DNA of 64,000 nucleotides, taken from assembly GCA_016803235.1 (NCBI GenBank), contig JADCLI010000023.1, positions 1 to 64,000 on the forward strand. The letters are read 5' to 3'. This DNA is from Pimelobacter simplex. GTDB lineage: Bacteria; Actinomycetota; Actinomycetes; Propionibacteriales; Nocardioidaceae. The notes beneath the pieces were generated by a model. That model was not told the DNA's origin, ran no database searches, and worked only from the letters and a program-made list of their open reading frames with translations. The position numbers and the translations under genes are program-made. Numbering within the stretch: position 1 is the first letter of the stretch; every line of letters starts with the position of its first letter. Of the stretch, positions 33,153 to 42,119 are shown piece by piece.

Positions 33153-35492
33153 TCACGGGCCATCGGCCGCGCGGCCGATCAGCGCCGCGAGCTGAACCCG
33201 GTTGGCGAGGTCGAGCTTGCCGAGGATGTGGTCCACGTGCTTCTCGACGGTGCGCACCGAGATGAACAACTGCGCCGCGATGTTCCGATTCGTGAGCCCG
33301 GCGGCCACGAGACTCGCGACCTCCATCTCGCGCCTGGTCAACGGCACGTCGTACGGCTCGGGGTCCCCACTCACCTCACCCAGTGCGAAGCCGATGGCGG
33401 TGTCCATGTCCCAAGCGGCTCCCTCCGCATAGGCGGCCTCCGCCCGGCGGTCGTGCAGGCGCAACGTCTCCTGGGTCTCCTGGTGATAGGTCAGCATCGA
33501 GCGACTCGCCTCGATCGGCATGCCGACCTGGCGCAGGACGGTCTCCGCCGCACCCATCAACCGGCCGGCACGGGTCGACTCGCCGTTCGCCGCCGCGATC
33601 CACGACATCGCCTCGAGACAGACACCGACGCCGAGCCGGTCGTCCAGCGCCCGCTTGGCACGCAGACTCGCTCGTTCGAGCGACTCCGCCCCGTCGATGT
33701 CACCCTGCTTCCACTTGTCGATGCCGTACGCCCACAGCGAGAAGGAGCTCCACCAGGACTCACCGACCGTTCCGGCCAGATCCTGGCAACGCCGCTGCCA
33801 GTGCACGGCCCGCTCGATGTCGCCGGCGAAGCCGTAGGCGATGCCGAGCTCGAAGAGGGAGTGGAGCTGCCCCGTCAGGTGCCCCAGCTCGGCGAAGCCA
33901 GCGACGGCGGACTCGAGTCGGTCGATCGACGTCGCGAGGTCCCCCTGGAACATCGCCAGCAGTCCCCAGGTCTGCACGACGTACGTCGCCAGCGCCCCAT
34001 CCCCGACCTCGTCCGCGATCCGGCCGGCTTCCTCCAGCATCTGGGGCACGGTCGCGTGGTCGTTCTGGAGCACGGCCAGCCAGGAGCTGAGTCGAAGGGC
34101 CCGACCGCGGTCGGTCGTCGCCGAGGCGTCCGCAGCGAGGAGGGTGTCGAGCCACAGGCGAGCCTCGCTGAGGAAGCCGCTCGCCAGCCAGAAGTTCTCG
34201 ATGCTCGCCACGAGCCGCATCCCGCGCCGGGGGTCATCGGCCAGGCACGACTGCAACGCGACGCGGAGGTTCGGGTAGTCCCAGCGCAGGCGGTCCAGCC
34301 ACTCGACCTGGGCGGGGCCCGACCACCCGTCGTCGGCTCGCGCGGCGAGCGCCGCGAACCACTCGCGGTGCCGCCGGTGCAGCTCGGCGAGCTCGTCGGC
34401 GTCCAGCCGTTCGGCGCCGTACTGCCGGATGGTCTCGAGCATCGCGTAACGGGGCTCGCCCGCCTGCATCACCCGCGTGATGATCGACTTGTCCACGAGG
34501 CCCGAGACGAGCTCGAGGATCGAGTCGCGCGTCGCGTCGCCGGCCACTGTCTCGGCAGCCTCCAGGCTGAAGCCGCCGGAGAAGACCGACAGCCGCGACC
34601 AGAGCTGGCGCTCCCGCGGCGAGCAGAGCTCGTAGGTTCCGTCGATGGACGCACGCAAAGACTGGTGCCGGGCGGGCGCGGTCCGGCTGCCCTGCGTGAG
34701 CAGGTGGAACCGGTCTGCAGTCCGGGTGACCAGCTCGCCCAGGGGGAGCAGCCGCAGCCGTACGGCGGCGAGCTCGATCGCCAGCGGGATCCCATCGAGA
34801 AGACGGCACAGCTCGCGGATCTGCTCCTGCTCGTCCGGGGTCACCACGAGTCCCGGGACGGCCGACGAGGCACGGTCGAGGAAGAGGCTCATCGCCTCGC
34901 TCTCGGCGGACGCACCGCCGTCGGACGCCACCGAGAGAGGCGGAACCCGGACGACGGCCTCACCGTCGAGGCCGAGCACCTGCCGGCTGGTCGTGAGCAC
35001 GCTGAGGCCCGGACAGGCGCGCAACAGGCTGTCAACCAGGGACGCGACCGGCTCGACCAGGTGCTCACAGTTGTCGAGCACGAGGAGTACCCGCCGGTCA
35101 CCGAGGAACTCCACGACCGTGTCCAGCTGCCAGCGGGCCGACTGCTCACGCACTCCGAGGGCGGTGTTGAGGGTGTAGCCGAGGAGGGCCGGCTCGAGCA
35201 CGTCCGCGAGGCGCGCGAACCGCACCTCGTCGAAGTCGTCGCGGGCACGCGTCGCCAGCTCGAGCGCCAGCCTGGTCTTGCCGACACCGCCGAGTCCGAT
35301 CAGGGTGACCAGGCGTGAGCGCTCGAGCGCTTCTCGCGCCAGGCTCTGCTCACGGCGGCGTCCGATGAACCGGGTGAGCTCAGCTGGGACGGCGCCCGGG
35401 CCGTCCGCCTCGCGGCGCGCTCCGGAGGAAGGCTGGACCACTCTCCTAGTCTGCCGCACCTCGTACCAGCCGGCCCCCGCCGTGAGCGTCAT
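33153..35492 (-). CDS. Large ATP-binding LuxR-family regulator
   Basis: 779-residue regulator: an NB-ARC/AAA-type ATPase near residues 40-330 with Walker A GLGGVGKT (66-73) and VLLVLDNCEH as Walker B, a long helical TPR-like middle, and a C-terminal LuxR HTH (LTRREMEVASLVAAGLTNRNIAAQL, about residues 715-770). Such proteins resemble the LuxR branch of AfsR/MalT-like regulators. The gene begins 12 bp after the Nudix-like gene and probably belongs to the operon that starts at 41.5 kb, so it would be produced when that operon is on. The start ATG at 35492 is approximate; a GTG at 35441 is possible. It may boost the pathway or respond to its inducer. Confidence 0.82.
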   Translation of the reverse strand: MTLTAGAGWYEVRQTRRVVQPSSGARREADGPGAVPAELTRFIGRRREQSLAREALERSRLVTLIGLGGVGKTRLALELATRARDDFDEVRFARLADVLEPALLGYTLNTALGVREQSARWQLDTVVEFLGDRRVLLVLDNCEHLVEPVASLVDSLLRACPGLSVLTTSRQVLGLDGEAVVRVPPLSVASDGGASAESEAMSLFLDRASSAVPGLVVTPDEQEQIRELCRLLDGIPLAIELAAVRLRLLPLGELVTRTADRFHLLTQGSRTAPARHQSLRASIDGTYELCSPRERQLWSRLSVFSGGFSLEAAETVAGDATRDSILELVSGLVDKSIITRVMQAGEPRYAMLETIRQYGAERLDADELAELHRRHREWFAALAARADDGWSGPAQVEWLDRLRWDYPNLRVALQSCLADDPRRGMRLVASIENFWLASGFLSEARLWLDTLLAADASATTDRGRALRLSSWLAVLQNDHATVPQMLEEAGRIADEVGDGALATYVVQTWGLLAMFQGDLATSIDRLESAVAGFAELGHLTGQLHSLFELGIAYGFAGDIERAVHWQRRCQDLAGTVGESWWSSFSLWAYGIDKWKQGDIDGAESLERASLRAKRALDDRLGVGVCLEAMSWIAAANGESTRAGRLMGAAETVLRQVGMPIEASRSMLTYHQETQETLRLHDRRAEAAYAEGAAWDMDTAIGFALGEVSGDPEPYDVPLTRREMEVASLVAAGLTNRNIAAQLFISVRTVEKHVDHILGKLDLANRVQLAALIGRAADGP

Positions 35493-35504
35493 CTCGACAG
35501 GACC

Positions 35505-35972
35505 TCAGGCCGTGACCGGGTGCCGGTCCACCGGCGCCACGGAAGCCGGCTGCCGGTCAGCCAGGACGGCGTCGACCACCGGCCGGAGCCAGGTGACCTG
35601 GCCGTCGAACCTGGCCAGCTGTTCGCGCCGTACCCAGCGGTGGGCGACATGCTCCTTGCCGAGCTGCAGTCGCCGCTGGTCGGTCCGGGCAAGCACGGTG
35701 TGGATCCGCCGGTCACGGCCCCGGTCCTCGGCGAACCGCAGCACCGGCCCGGCGCGGAGCACGCTGAGGTCGCGCACGACGAGACCCGTCGCGGCGTGCA
35801 GGATGCGCGCCGCCGCCGCGACGGCGTCGTCGTCGGGGCCGAGCGCGTCGTGGACACAGCGCCATCGACCCGGGTCGGAGCCCGATCGTTCACCTCGCTT
35901 GAAGATGCCCACGCGGCCGCGCCACACCAGCGTGACGGCCACCAGGTCCCGGGACTCGTCGTCGTCGCTCAT
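35505..35972 (-). CDS. Nudix-fold protein with degenerate Nudix box
   Basis: 155 residues with the general order of a Nudix domain (LVAVTLVWRGRVGIFKRGE strand, helix, VLRAGPVLRF strand), but the Nudix box has collapsed to GPDDDAVAAAARILHAATGL, without the REXXEE glutamates that bind Mg2+. Hydrolase activity is therefore unlikely; ligand sensing or binding is more plausible. Its ATG at 35972 overlaps the GMC oxidoreductase stop, and the LuxR regulator follows after 12 bp. A Nudix-like sensor beside a LuxR-type ATPase could be a regulatory pair (inference). Confidence 0.65.
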   Translation of the reverse strand: MSDDDESRDLVAVTLVWRGRVGIFKRGERSGSDPGRWRCVHDALGPDDDAVAAAARILHAATGLVVRDLSVLRAGPVLRFAEDRGRDRRIHTVLARTDQRRLQLGKEHVAHRWVRREQLARFDGQVTWLRPVVDAVLADRQPASVAPVDRHPVTA

Positions 35973-37477
35973 CGCCCCAGAACCAGGTCGGCGGCCCGCT
36001 CGGCGATCATCACCGTGGCGGCGTTGGTGTTGCTCGACACGATGGTCGGCATCACCGAGGCGTCGGCGACGCGGATCCCGGTCAGGCCGTGCACCCGCAG
36101 CTGGGGGTCCACGACGGCGTCCGGTCCGACACCCATCCGGCAAGTTCCCGACAGGTGGAAGAAGCTGCTCACCGAATCGCGCACGACGCCCTCGAGCTCA
36201 CGTCGACCGAGCTGGAGCAACGAGGCCGCCTGCGACCGCCCACCCCAGGTCGCGAAGGCTCCTGTCCGCACCAGCTCGTCGACGGCCTCGATGCCGGCGA
36301 CGAGCTGGTCGACGTCGTACTGCTCGCTCAGGTAGCGGGGGTCGATCAGCGGTGCGACGCCCGGATCGGCCGAGACGAGGCGCAGCTCGCCCCGGCTCCG
36401 CGGCTGCATGTGACCGACGCCGAAGGTGAAGCTGTTCTCCAGTGGCTCCTGCCAGGGCAGGTGGTAGTCGACCTGGACCTGCACGATCTGCAGCTCGGGT
36501 GCCGCCTGGCCCGGGTCGGCGCGCAGGAACAGCGTCGCCTCCGCGTACTGACCGCTGGGCGGCGGAAGCGGCCGCTCGGCCTGCACGCGGATCCCGGCCA
36601 GCATCACGTGGTCCTGGAGGTTCTGGCCGACCGGGAGGTCCAGCACCGGCGCAACGCCCACGGCGGCGAGATCCGCGGCCGGCCCGATGCCGGACGACAT
36701 CAGCAGGTGGGGAGAGCCGACGGCACCGGAGCAGAGCAGCACCTCCTGGTCGGCGTACGCCTGCTCGACTGCGCCCGACGCGACGTACTCCACTCCCCGA
36801 CAGCGGCCGTGCTCGATGATCAGTCTGCGGGCCCGTGCCCCCGTGCGGATCGTGAGGTTCGCACGCCCGGCTGCCGGCCGCAGGTACGCCGTCGCCGTGC
36901 TCTGGCGGCGTCCGTCGACGATGAGCAGGTCATGCGTCGCGGCGCCGGTCAGGTCGCCGTCGTTGAGGTCGTTCGCGACGACGTGACCGGCGAGGCGGGC
37001 CGCCTCGACGTGCGCGACGCTGAGCGGGTGCGGCGCGGCGACCGGCTGGGGTCGTAGCGGACCGTCGGTGCCGCGTACGCGTGGATCGCCGTGCGGGACG
37101 GACTCGGAACGCCGGAAGTACGGCAGCACGTCCTCGTACGCCCACCCCTCCGCTCCGCAGTCACGCCAGCCGTCGAAGTCCGATCGGTGGCCCCGCAGAT
37201 GGGCCATCACGTTGATCGATCCCGAACCGCCGAGGATTCGCCCCCGGTGCGCGGGCACGGACCGGCCGGTCGCCGCCTGGACAGTCGTGCTGAATCCCCA
37301 ATCCGCGTCGCCGCCGAGCAGCGCCGGCCAGGCACCCGGCGACTCGACGTCGTCCCGGCGTTCGTCCCCGCCTGCCTCGAGAAGCAGGACGGAGACGTCG
37401 GGGTCCTCACTCAGGCGTGCGGCCAGCACGCTGCCTGCAGAACCCCCGCCGACGATGACGATGTCATGGCTCGTCAC
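35969..37477 (-). CDS. GMC-family FAD-dependent alcohol oxidoreductase
   Basis: 502-residue glucose-methanol-choline family enzyme: FAD motif GGGSAGSVLAARLSED at residues 9-24, GGSGSINVMAHLRGH near residue 80, active-site His in FFHLSGTCRMG near 440 and Asn in VSSNTNAATVMIAERAADL near 480. It would oxidise an alcohol to an aldehyde, and an aldehyde dehydrogenase gene lies just upstream, so the two could act in sequence. The start is the GTG at 37477, 10 bp after the ALDH stop. The substrate is unknown. Confidence 0.87.
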   Translation of the reverse strand: MTSHDIVIVGGGSAGSVLAARLSEDPDVSVLLLEAGGDERRDDVESPGAWPALLGGDADWGFSTTVQAATGRSVPAHRGRILGGSGSINVMAHLRGHRSDFDGWRDCGAEGWAYEDVLPYFRRSESVPHGDPRVRGTDGPLRPQPVAAPHPLSVAHVEAARLAGHVVANDLNDGDLTGAATHDLLIVDGRRQSTATAYLRPAAGRANLTIRTGARARRLIIEHGRCRGVEYVASGAVEQAYADQEVLLCSGAVGSPHLLMSSGIGPAADLAAVGVAPVLDLPVGQNLQDHVMLAGIRVQAERPLPPPSGQYAEATLFLRADPGQAAPELQIVQVQVDYHLPWQEPLENSFTFGVGHMQPRSRGELRLVSADPGVAPLIDPRYLSEQYDVDQLVAGIEAVDELVRTGAFATWGGRSQAASLLQLGRRELEGVVRDSVSSFFHLSGTCRMGVGPDAVVDPQLRVHGLTGIRVADASVMPTIVSSNTNAATVMIAERAADLVLGR

Positions 37478-37487
37478 GATCCGCCCA

Positions 37488-38978
37488 TCAGAGGTGGACC
37501 ACGACGGTCTTGAGCTCGAGGAAGTCGTCGAGGCTCTCCTTGCAGGTCTCGCGGCCCCAACCGGACTGCTTGTAACCGCCGAAGGGGAGAGCCGCGTCCA
37601 CGGCCTGGTAGCAGTTGACCCACACCTGGCCGGACTCGATGGCTGCTGCCATGCGGTGCGCTCGACCCACGTCCCGGGTCCACACGCCGGCGCCGAGGCC
37701 GAAGTCGGACGCGTTCGCGAGGGCAGTGACCTCCTCCTCGGTGTCGAACGGGACCACCGACAGCACCGGGCCGAAGATCTCCTCACGCAGCACCCGCGAG
37801 TCGGGGCGCAGGTCGGCGACGACGGTGGGCTGCACGAAGTAGCCCTCCTCGCCCCACGCCTCGCCACCGGCGACGACACGACCGTCCTGCTTGCTCAGCG
37901 CGAGGTAGTCCAGCACCTTGTCGCGGTGCTCGCCGGAGATGAGCGGGCCCATCTCGCTGCTGTCGTCGAGGCCAGGGCCGAGCTTGATGCTGCTGGCCCG
38001 GGCCGCGAGGCCCGCCAGCACGTCGTCGTACACCTCGCGCTGGGCGTACAGCCGCGAGCCCGCGATGCAGCTCTCGCCCTGTCCCGCGAAGATCGCCATG
38101 CCGGCCGACACGATCGACCGCTCGAGATCGGCGTCGTCGAAGATGATGTGCGGCGACTTGCCGCCGAGCTCCAGGGACACCCGCTTGAGAGTGCCGGTCG
38201 CAGCCCGCGCGATCGCCTTCCCGGTCTCCACGGACCCGGTGAAGGTCACCTTGTTGACCCCCGGGTGGTTGACCAGGGCGACGCCCGCGGACTCACCAAG
38301 GCCGGTCACGTAGTTGACCACGCCCTCCGGGATGCCCGCCTCGAGCACCAGCTCGGCCAGTCGCGCCATCGCCAGCGGCGTCTGCTCGGCAGGCTTGATC
38401 ACGATGGTGTTCCCGGTGGCCAGCGCGGGCGCGAGCTTCTTGATCGCCATCATCAGTGGGAGGTTCCACGGGATGATCGCTGCCACCACGCCGACCGGCT
38501 CCCGCCGGGTGTAGGCGTGGTACGGGCCACCGAAGTTGTGCGGGAAGGACACCGGGATCGTGTCGCCCGTGATCTTTGTCGGCCAGCCGGAGTAGTAGTG
38601 GAGGATGTCGACGGAGAACGGTACGTCGATGTAGCGGGCCTCCATGATCGGCATGCCCACGTCGAGGGACTCAAGCTGCGCCAGCTGCTCGGTGTCCCGC
38701 TCGACCAGCTCGGCGAGCTTCGCGATCATCCGTCCGCGCTGGATCGGCGTGACCTTGGCCCAGTCGCCACGCAGCGCCGTACGCGCCGCGGCGACGGCCC
38801 GGTCGACGTCGGCCGCACTGCCTGCGGCGGACTGGGCGACCACTGCGCCCGTCGACGGGTTGAAGACGTCCAGCGTCTCGCCGGTCGACGACTCGACCCA
38901 GTCCGCGCCGATCAGCATCCGCGTCGCCTTGGCGACCTGGGCCTGCAGGTCCTCGGAGAGAGAGGAGGTGATGGTCAT
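37488..38978 (-). CDS. NAD(P)+-dependent aldehyde dehydrogenase
   Basis: 496-residue aldehyde dehydrogenase of the betaine/phenylacetaldehyde type. The nucleophile is about C303 (GQGESCIAGSRL), the general base is the Glu of LELGGKSPH near residue 268, FTGSVETGK near 245 binds the cofactor, and PFGGYKQSGWGRE closes the C-terminus. It should oxidise an aldehyde to a free acid, unlike the MmsA-type enzyme at 26-27 kb. GAGGAGA precedes the ATG at 38978. It lies between the RutA-like oxygenase and the GMC oxidoreductase in one transcript. Confidence 0.88.
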   Translation of the reverse strand: MTITSSLSEDLQAQVAKATRMLIGADWVESSTGETLDVFNPSTGAVVAQSAAGSAADVDRAVAAARTALRGDWAKVTPIQRGRMIAKLAELVERDTEQLAQLESLDVGMPIMEARYIDVPFSVDILHYYSGWPTKITGDTIPVSFPHNFGGPYHAYTRREPVGVVAAIIPWNLPLMMAIKKLAPALATGNTIVIKPAEQTPLAMARLAELVLEAGIPEGVVNYVTGLGESAGVALVNHPGVNKVTFTGSVETGKAIARAATGTLKRVSLELGGKSPHIIFDDADLERSIVSAGMAIFAGQGESCIAGSRLYAQREVYDDVLAGLAARASSIKLGPGLDDSSEMGPLISGEHRDKVLDYLALSKQDGRVVAGGEAWGEEGYFVQPTVVADLRPDSRVLREEIFGPVLSVVPFDTEEEVTALANASDFGLGAGVWTRDVGRAHRMAAAIESGQVWVNCYQAVDAALPFGGYKQSGWGRETCKESLDDFLELKTVVVHL

Positions 38979-38989
38979 GGCAGGTCTCC

Positions 38990-40069
38990 TCAGGCCTTCG
39001 CGGGAACGGTCGGCGGGGTGAAGTTCTTCATCAGCGGGAAGACCTCCCTGCCCATCCGCTTGATGTCCTCGACATAGTCGGTCAGCACGAGCATGTAGCC
39101 GGCGACATCGATCTCCGCCCACTCGTCGAGCTGCCGCGCGATGCTGGCCGGCGACCCGGTGATGAAGTCGGTCGAGAACTGCACGAAGCCCTTCGCATCG
39201 ACGCCGGCGAGGATCTCCGACGTGCCGCCCGCGGCACTGTCGGTCGCGGCCTGGCCGAGCATGTACTCCATGACGCCCAGGTCGGGGTTGTCGATGTAGT
39301 TCTGGAGCTTGGCCTCCGCCTCCTCGTCGGTGTCGGCCATGACGACCCCGAGGGCGACATACGGCCGAATGGTGCGGCCGGCCTCGTCCATCTGGCCGTT
39401 GAACCGGTCGACGACCTCGCGCAACGCCTCCGGACCACCCCAGGCGAGGCGGAACGAGTAGTCGGCGTACTGCGTCGTGAACTTGATGGCGTCCTCGGAG
39501 GCCCCGGCACACACGATGTTCATGTGGTGCTCCGGCTGCGGTCCCATCCGGAGGTCCTCGTACTGGAAGTACTCGCCCTGGAAGTCCGAGACCCCCTTCT
39601 CCCAGAGCTCGCGTACGACCTGGCAGTACTCCCCGGCGTACTTCCAGCGGTACTCGTTGTACTCGTAGCCGGGCCACACCTTCATGACCTCGAGCTCCCG
39701 CGGGTGCCAGCCGCCGGGGACGATGTTGAGCGAGAAGCGGCCGTCGCTGATCTGGTCGATGGTCACCGCCATGCGAGCGGCGATCGCAGGGTGGATCGCG
39801 AGGATGTTGACCGAGCCGATCAACTTCATGAATTCTGTGTCGCGGGCCAACGCGGCCATCTGGGTCATCGACTCCAGGGCGTCGTCCCAGAAGCCGGTGG
39901 TGCCGCCGTGTCCGCGCAGCGCGGAGAGCGACAAGGCGAAGGAGAAGCCGTTGGCTTCGCCGGTCTGACAGATCTCACGCATGTGGTCGTACGTCGGCGA
40001 GTACTGCGGTGCGGTCTCCGAGATGATGTAGCCGTTGCGCGCACTCGGGATGAAGATTCCGAACTCCAT
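38990..40069 (-). CDS. RutA-like LLM flavin monooxygenase C
   Basis: 359 residues, strikingly close to the pyrimidine oxygenase RutA in layout: GIFIPSARNGYIISETAPQY at the start, FSFALSLSALRGHGGTTGFW near residue 45, HPAIAARMAVTIDQISDGRF near 95, and SDFQGEYFQYEDLRMGPQP near 160. RutA adds oxygen across a ring C-N bond using flavin from RutF. No peroxyureidoacrylate amidohydrolase (RutB), RutD or RutE is present, so the substrate is probably not uracil but could be another cyclic or amide compound. It follows the Amt-like gene after 48 bp and precedes ALDH after 11 bp. Confidence 0.85.
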   Translation of the reverse strand: MEFGIFIPSARNGYIISETAPQYSPTYDHMREICQTGEANGFSFALSLSALRGHGGTTGFWDDALESMTQMAALARDTEFMKLIGSVNILAIHPAIAARMAVTIDQISDGRFSLNIVPGGWHPRELEVMKVWPGYEYNEYRWKYAGEYCQVVRELWEKGVSDFQGEYFQYEDLRMGPQPEHHMNIVCAGASEDAIKFTTQYADYSFRLAWGGPEALREVVDRFNGQMDEAGRTIRPYVALGVVMADTDEEAEAKLQNYIDNPDLGVMEYMLGQAATDSAAGGTSEILAGVDAKGFVQFSTDFITGSPASIARQLDEWAEIDVAGYMLVLTDYVEDIKRMGREVFPLMKNFTPPTVPAKA

Positions 40070-40117
40070 GACGGGTCCTTTCGAGGGTCGGTGTTCTTGG
40101 CCGGATCGGTGGGGCCG

Positions 40118-41509
40118 TCAGTCGCCGTGGGCCGCGGCCGACGGTGCCGTCGCCGGGTCGCCGTAGCCGGACCAGCCGACGACGCTGCGGTCGAGGTCGC
40201 TATCGAGTCCCTGGTCAATGCGCTCCTCGCGCAGGCCGAGGACCTTCTCGACGACGAGCACGACGGCGAGCGCGCTGACCAGGCCGAGGACGACGAAGAC
40301 CAGCACACCGATGGCCTGCTGGCCGATGTCGATGGAGGCGTGCTGGAAGGCGTATTTGCCCTCGAGGCCGACGTACCCGCCCTGCTTGACGCCGTTCGCG
40401 AACACGCCGGTCGCGAGGACGCCGTAGATCGCGGGGCCGAGCGTGATCGGCACGATCTTGATGTCGTCGAGCCCGGCCCGCTTCACGAGCTGGTAGCCGC
40501 CGACGACGACGAAGGGGGCGAACAGGGCGATCAGCCCGCTCTGCCAGGGGTTCACGACGTCCATCGACGCCGCCGAGGCCACCCAGCCGGCAATCGGGGC
40601 AACGAGGAAGAAGTAGACGTTCCCGGTGACCTTCCAAGCGAGCAAGCCGCCGACGCCACCGGCCATGACGGTCACCATCAGGTTGGTGAGGACGATGCCC
40701 ATGCCGGACTCGTTGAGCGTGATACCGAAGAAGCCTGCGCCCTCGACCAGGAAGCCGTTGAGCAGGACGTAGCCGCACAGGCCCGCGATGAACAGCAGCA
40801 GTCCAAGGACGACGTACGCCAGGTTGTGAGGGGCCATCGCCGGGTCGCCGACGTAGGCGATCGGACGGGGCTTGGCGCGCCACACGAGGACGAGCGCCCA
40901 GGTGCCGAGCAGGATGTAGAAGAAGGCGCCGCCGAAGTCGTGCGTCCCCGCGTTGGAGAGCGGTCCGACCGGGCCGTAGACGAGGTACGCCCCGACCGGG
41001 ATGACAAGGCCCGCGAACACGGCGGACACCACGACGAGGGCACCGGTCCTGACCCGCTCGATCACCGCCCCGGCGAGGAGAGCTGCGAAGAACGCCCCGA
41101 AGATGATGAAGATCGCGAAGAATGCCTGGAAGGCCTCGGCGTCCGGGACGACGGCGTGGTCGAGCTGGTGCGAGTAGGCGTTGATGTTGTCGCCGAACAG
41201 CCACCACGACTGAAAGGCGTCCTTGATCGGTGACGCCGAGCCGAAGGCCTGGGTGAACTGGACGTCCCAGATCGCGAAGCCGACCACAGCCATCGCGACA
41301 CCGCCGACGCTCGCCGCGGCCAGCTTCTGGATCAGTGTGTGGAGCACGTTGCCCCGGCGGCTCAATCCGGCGTCGAACATGAAGACGCCTGCGACGGCGA
41401 GCGCGATGGCGACCAGGCCGATGACGTAGTAGGCCGTCGCGACCTGGGCATGCGTCGAGACCTGCGTCTCGTCGAAGCCATCCGCGGAGGCGAGTTGGGC
41501 GAGTAGCAC
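40118..41509 (-). CDS. Amt/Rh-superfamily membrane channel lacking the pore twin histidines
   Basis: 463-residue membrane protein with 11 hydrophobic segments. Amt features are clear: IERVR after IIFGAFFAALLAGAV (about 135-155), THDFGGA, APHNL at about 225-230, and the LATGVFAN ending. Lining up with E. coli AmtB, however, the first pore His (DFAGGTVVH) falls at Y198/I199, and the second (VHGV) at T356. The Phe gate is also changed. It probably does not conduct ammonium. GTG at 41509 follows AGAAGGA. It is the first gene of the operon with the RutA-like oxygenase, ALDH and GMC oxidoreductase, so it may take up the island's substrate. Confidence 0.8.
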   Translation of the reverse strand: MLLAQLASADGFDETQVSTHAQVATAYYVIGLVAIALAVAGVFMFDAGLSRRGNVLHTLIQKLAAASVGGVAMAVVGFAIWDVQFTQAFGSASPIKDAFQSWWLFGDNINAYSHQLDHAVVPDAEAFQAFFAIFIIFGAFFAALLAGAVIERVRTGALVVVSAVFAGLVIPVGAYLVYGPVGPLSNAGTHDFGGAFFYILLGTWALVLVWRAKPRPIAYVGDPAMAPHNLAYVVLGLLLFIAGLCGYVLLNGFLVEGAGFFGITLNESGMGIVLTNLMVTVMAGGVGGLLAWKVTGNVYFFLVAPIAGWVASAASMDVVNPWQSGLIALFAPFVVVGGYQLVKRAGLDDIKIVPITLGPAIYGVLATGVFANGVKQGGYVGLEGKYAFQHASIDIGQQAIGVLVFVVLGLVSALAVVLVVEKVLGLREERIDQGLDSDLDRSVVGWSGYGDPATAPSAAAHGD

Positions 41510-41559
41510 GGCATTCCTTCTCTCGAGCGGGTACGGGTACCGGCAGCACACTGCTGGAT

Positions 41560-41573
41560 ACCGACTGGTTGGT
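41560..41573. promoter_or_regulatory. Island operator site 6, upstream of Amt-like operon
   Basis: ACCGACTGGTTGGT, preceded by AT, follows the same TACC-N4-GGT pattern as the other sites (two mismatches to the ACCGACCGGTCGGT palindrome). It is 51 bp upstream of the GTG start of the Amt-like gene. Confidence 0.6.
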
Positions 41574-41630
41574 GTTTCGACTCCCGAGGCATGCCACCGG
41601 AGCGCGGTGGCGTGGCGGATGTACGGCGGG

Positions 41631-42119
41631 CTAGGCGCTCGCAGCGAAGAACGTCCGGCGGGCGTAGGCGAGGACAGCATGCTCCTCACGGACACCACCC
41701 TCACGCACCTCACCGACCGCGATCACGTGGTCACCCGCGTCGATGAGGTCAGTGACGGCGCAGACAGCGTGCGCGGCATTGCGGTCCGCGAGGATCGGGC
41801 CACCCAGACCGGTTGCCGACCGCTCCCAGTCGCGCCCCACGAACTTGTCGAGCGACTTCGTGGCGAACTCCAGTGCGACCGCTTCGGAGCCGCGGCGCAG
41901 GTAGTTGACGGTGAACGATCGGCTCTCCCGAATGGCCGCCAGCGTGGCCGACCCCCGGTCGACACAGGCCAGAATGAGCGGCGGGTCCAGGGAGACCGAG
42001 CAGACCGCGGACATCGTGAGCCCCCGCGGGCCGCCGTCGGAGCCCATCGCCGTCACCACGGTAACCGGCCCGGCAGCACTCGCCATGATGGCCTTGAACT
42101 CCGCCTGCGAGATCGTCAT
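41631..42119 (-). CDS. Flavin reductase, RutF/HpaC-like
   Basis: 162-residue flavin_reduct protein: AGPVTVVTAMGSDGGPRGL and MSAVCSVSLDPPLILACVDR give the flavin-binding face, and FTVNYLRRGSEAVA the following helix. It would reduce free FMN/FAD with NAD(P)H for one of the LLM monooxygenases, as RutF does for RutA. GGAGG lies before the ATG at 42119, which overlaps the stop of the NADPH-dependent FMN reductase gene. Unlike the reductase at 32 kb it has no effector domain. Confidence 0.86.
   Translation of the reverse strand: MTISQAEFKAIMASAAGPVTVVTAMGSDGGPRGLTMSAVCSVSLDPPLILACVDRGSATLAAIRESRSFTVNYLRRGSEAVALEFATKSLDKFVGRDWERSATGLGGPILADRNAAHAVCAVTDLIDAGDHVIAVGEVREGGVREEHAVLAYARRTFFAASA

Noticed and set aside
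40118..41509. Ordinary ammonium transporter (amt)
   Set aside because: Both pore histidines and the gate region are altered and no GlnK gene follows, so the standard label would mislead.
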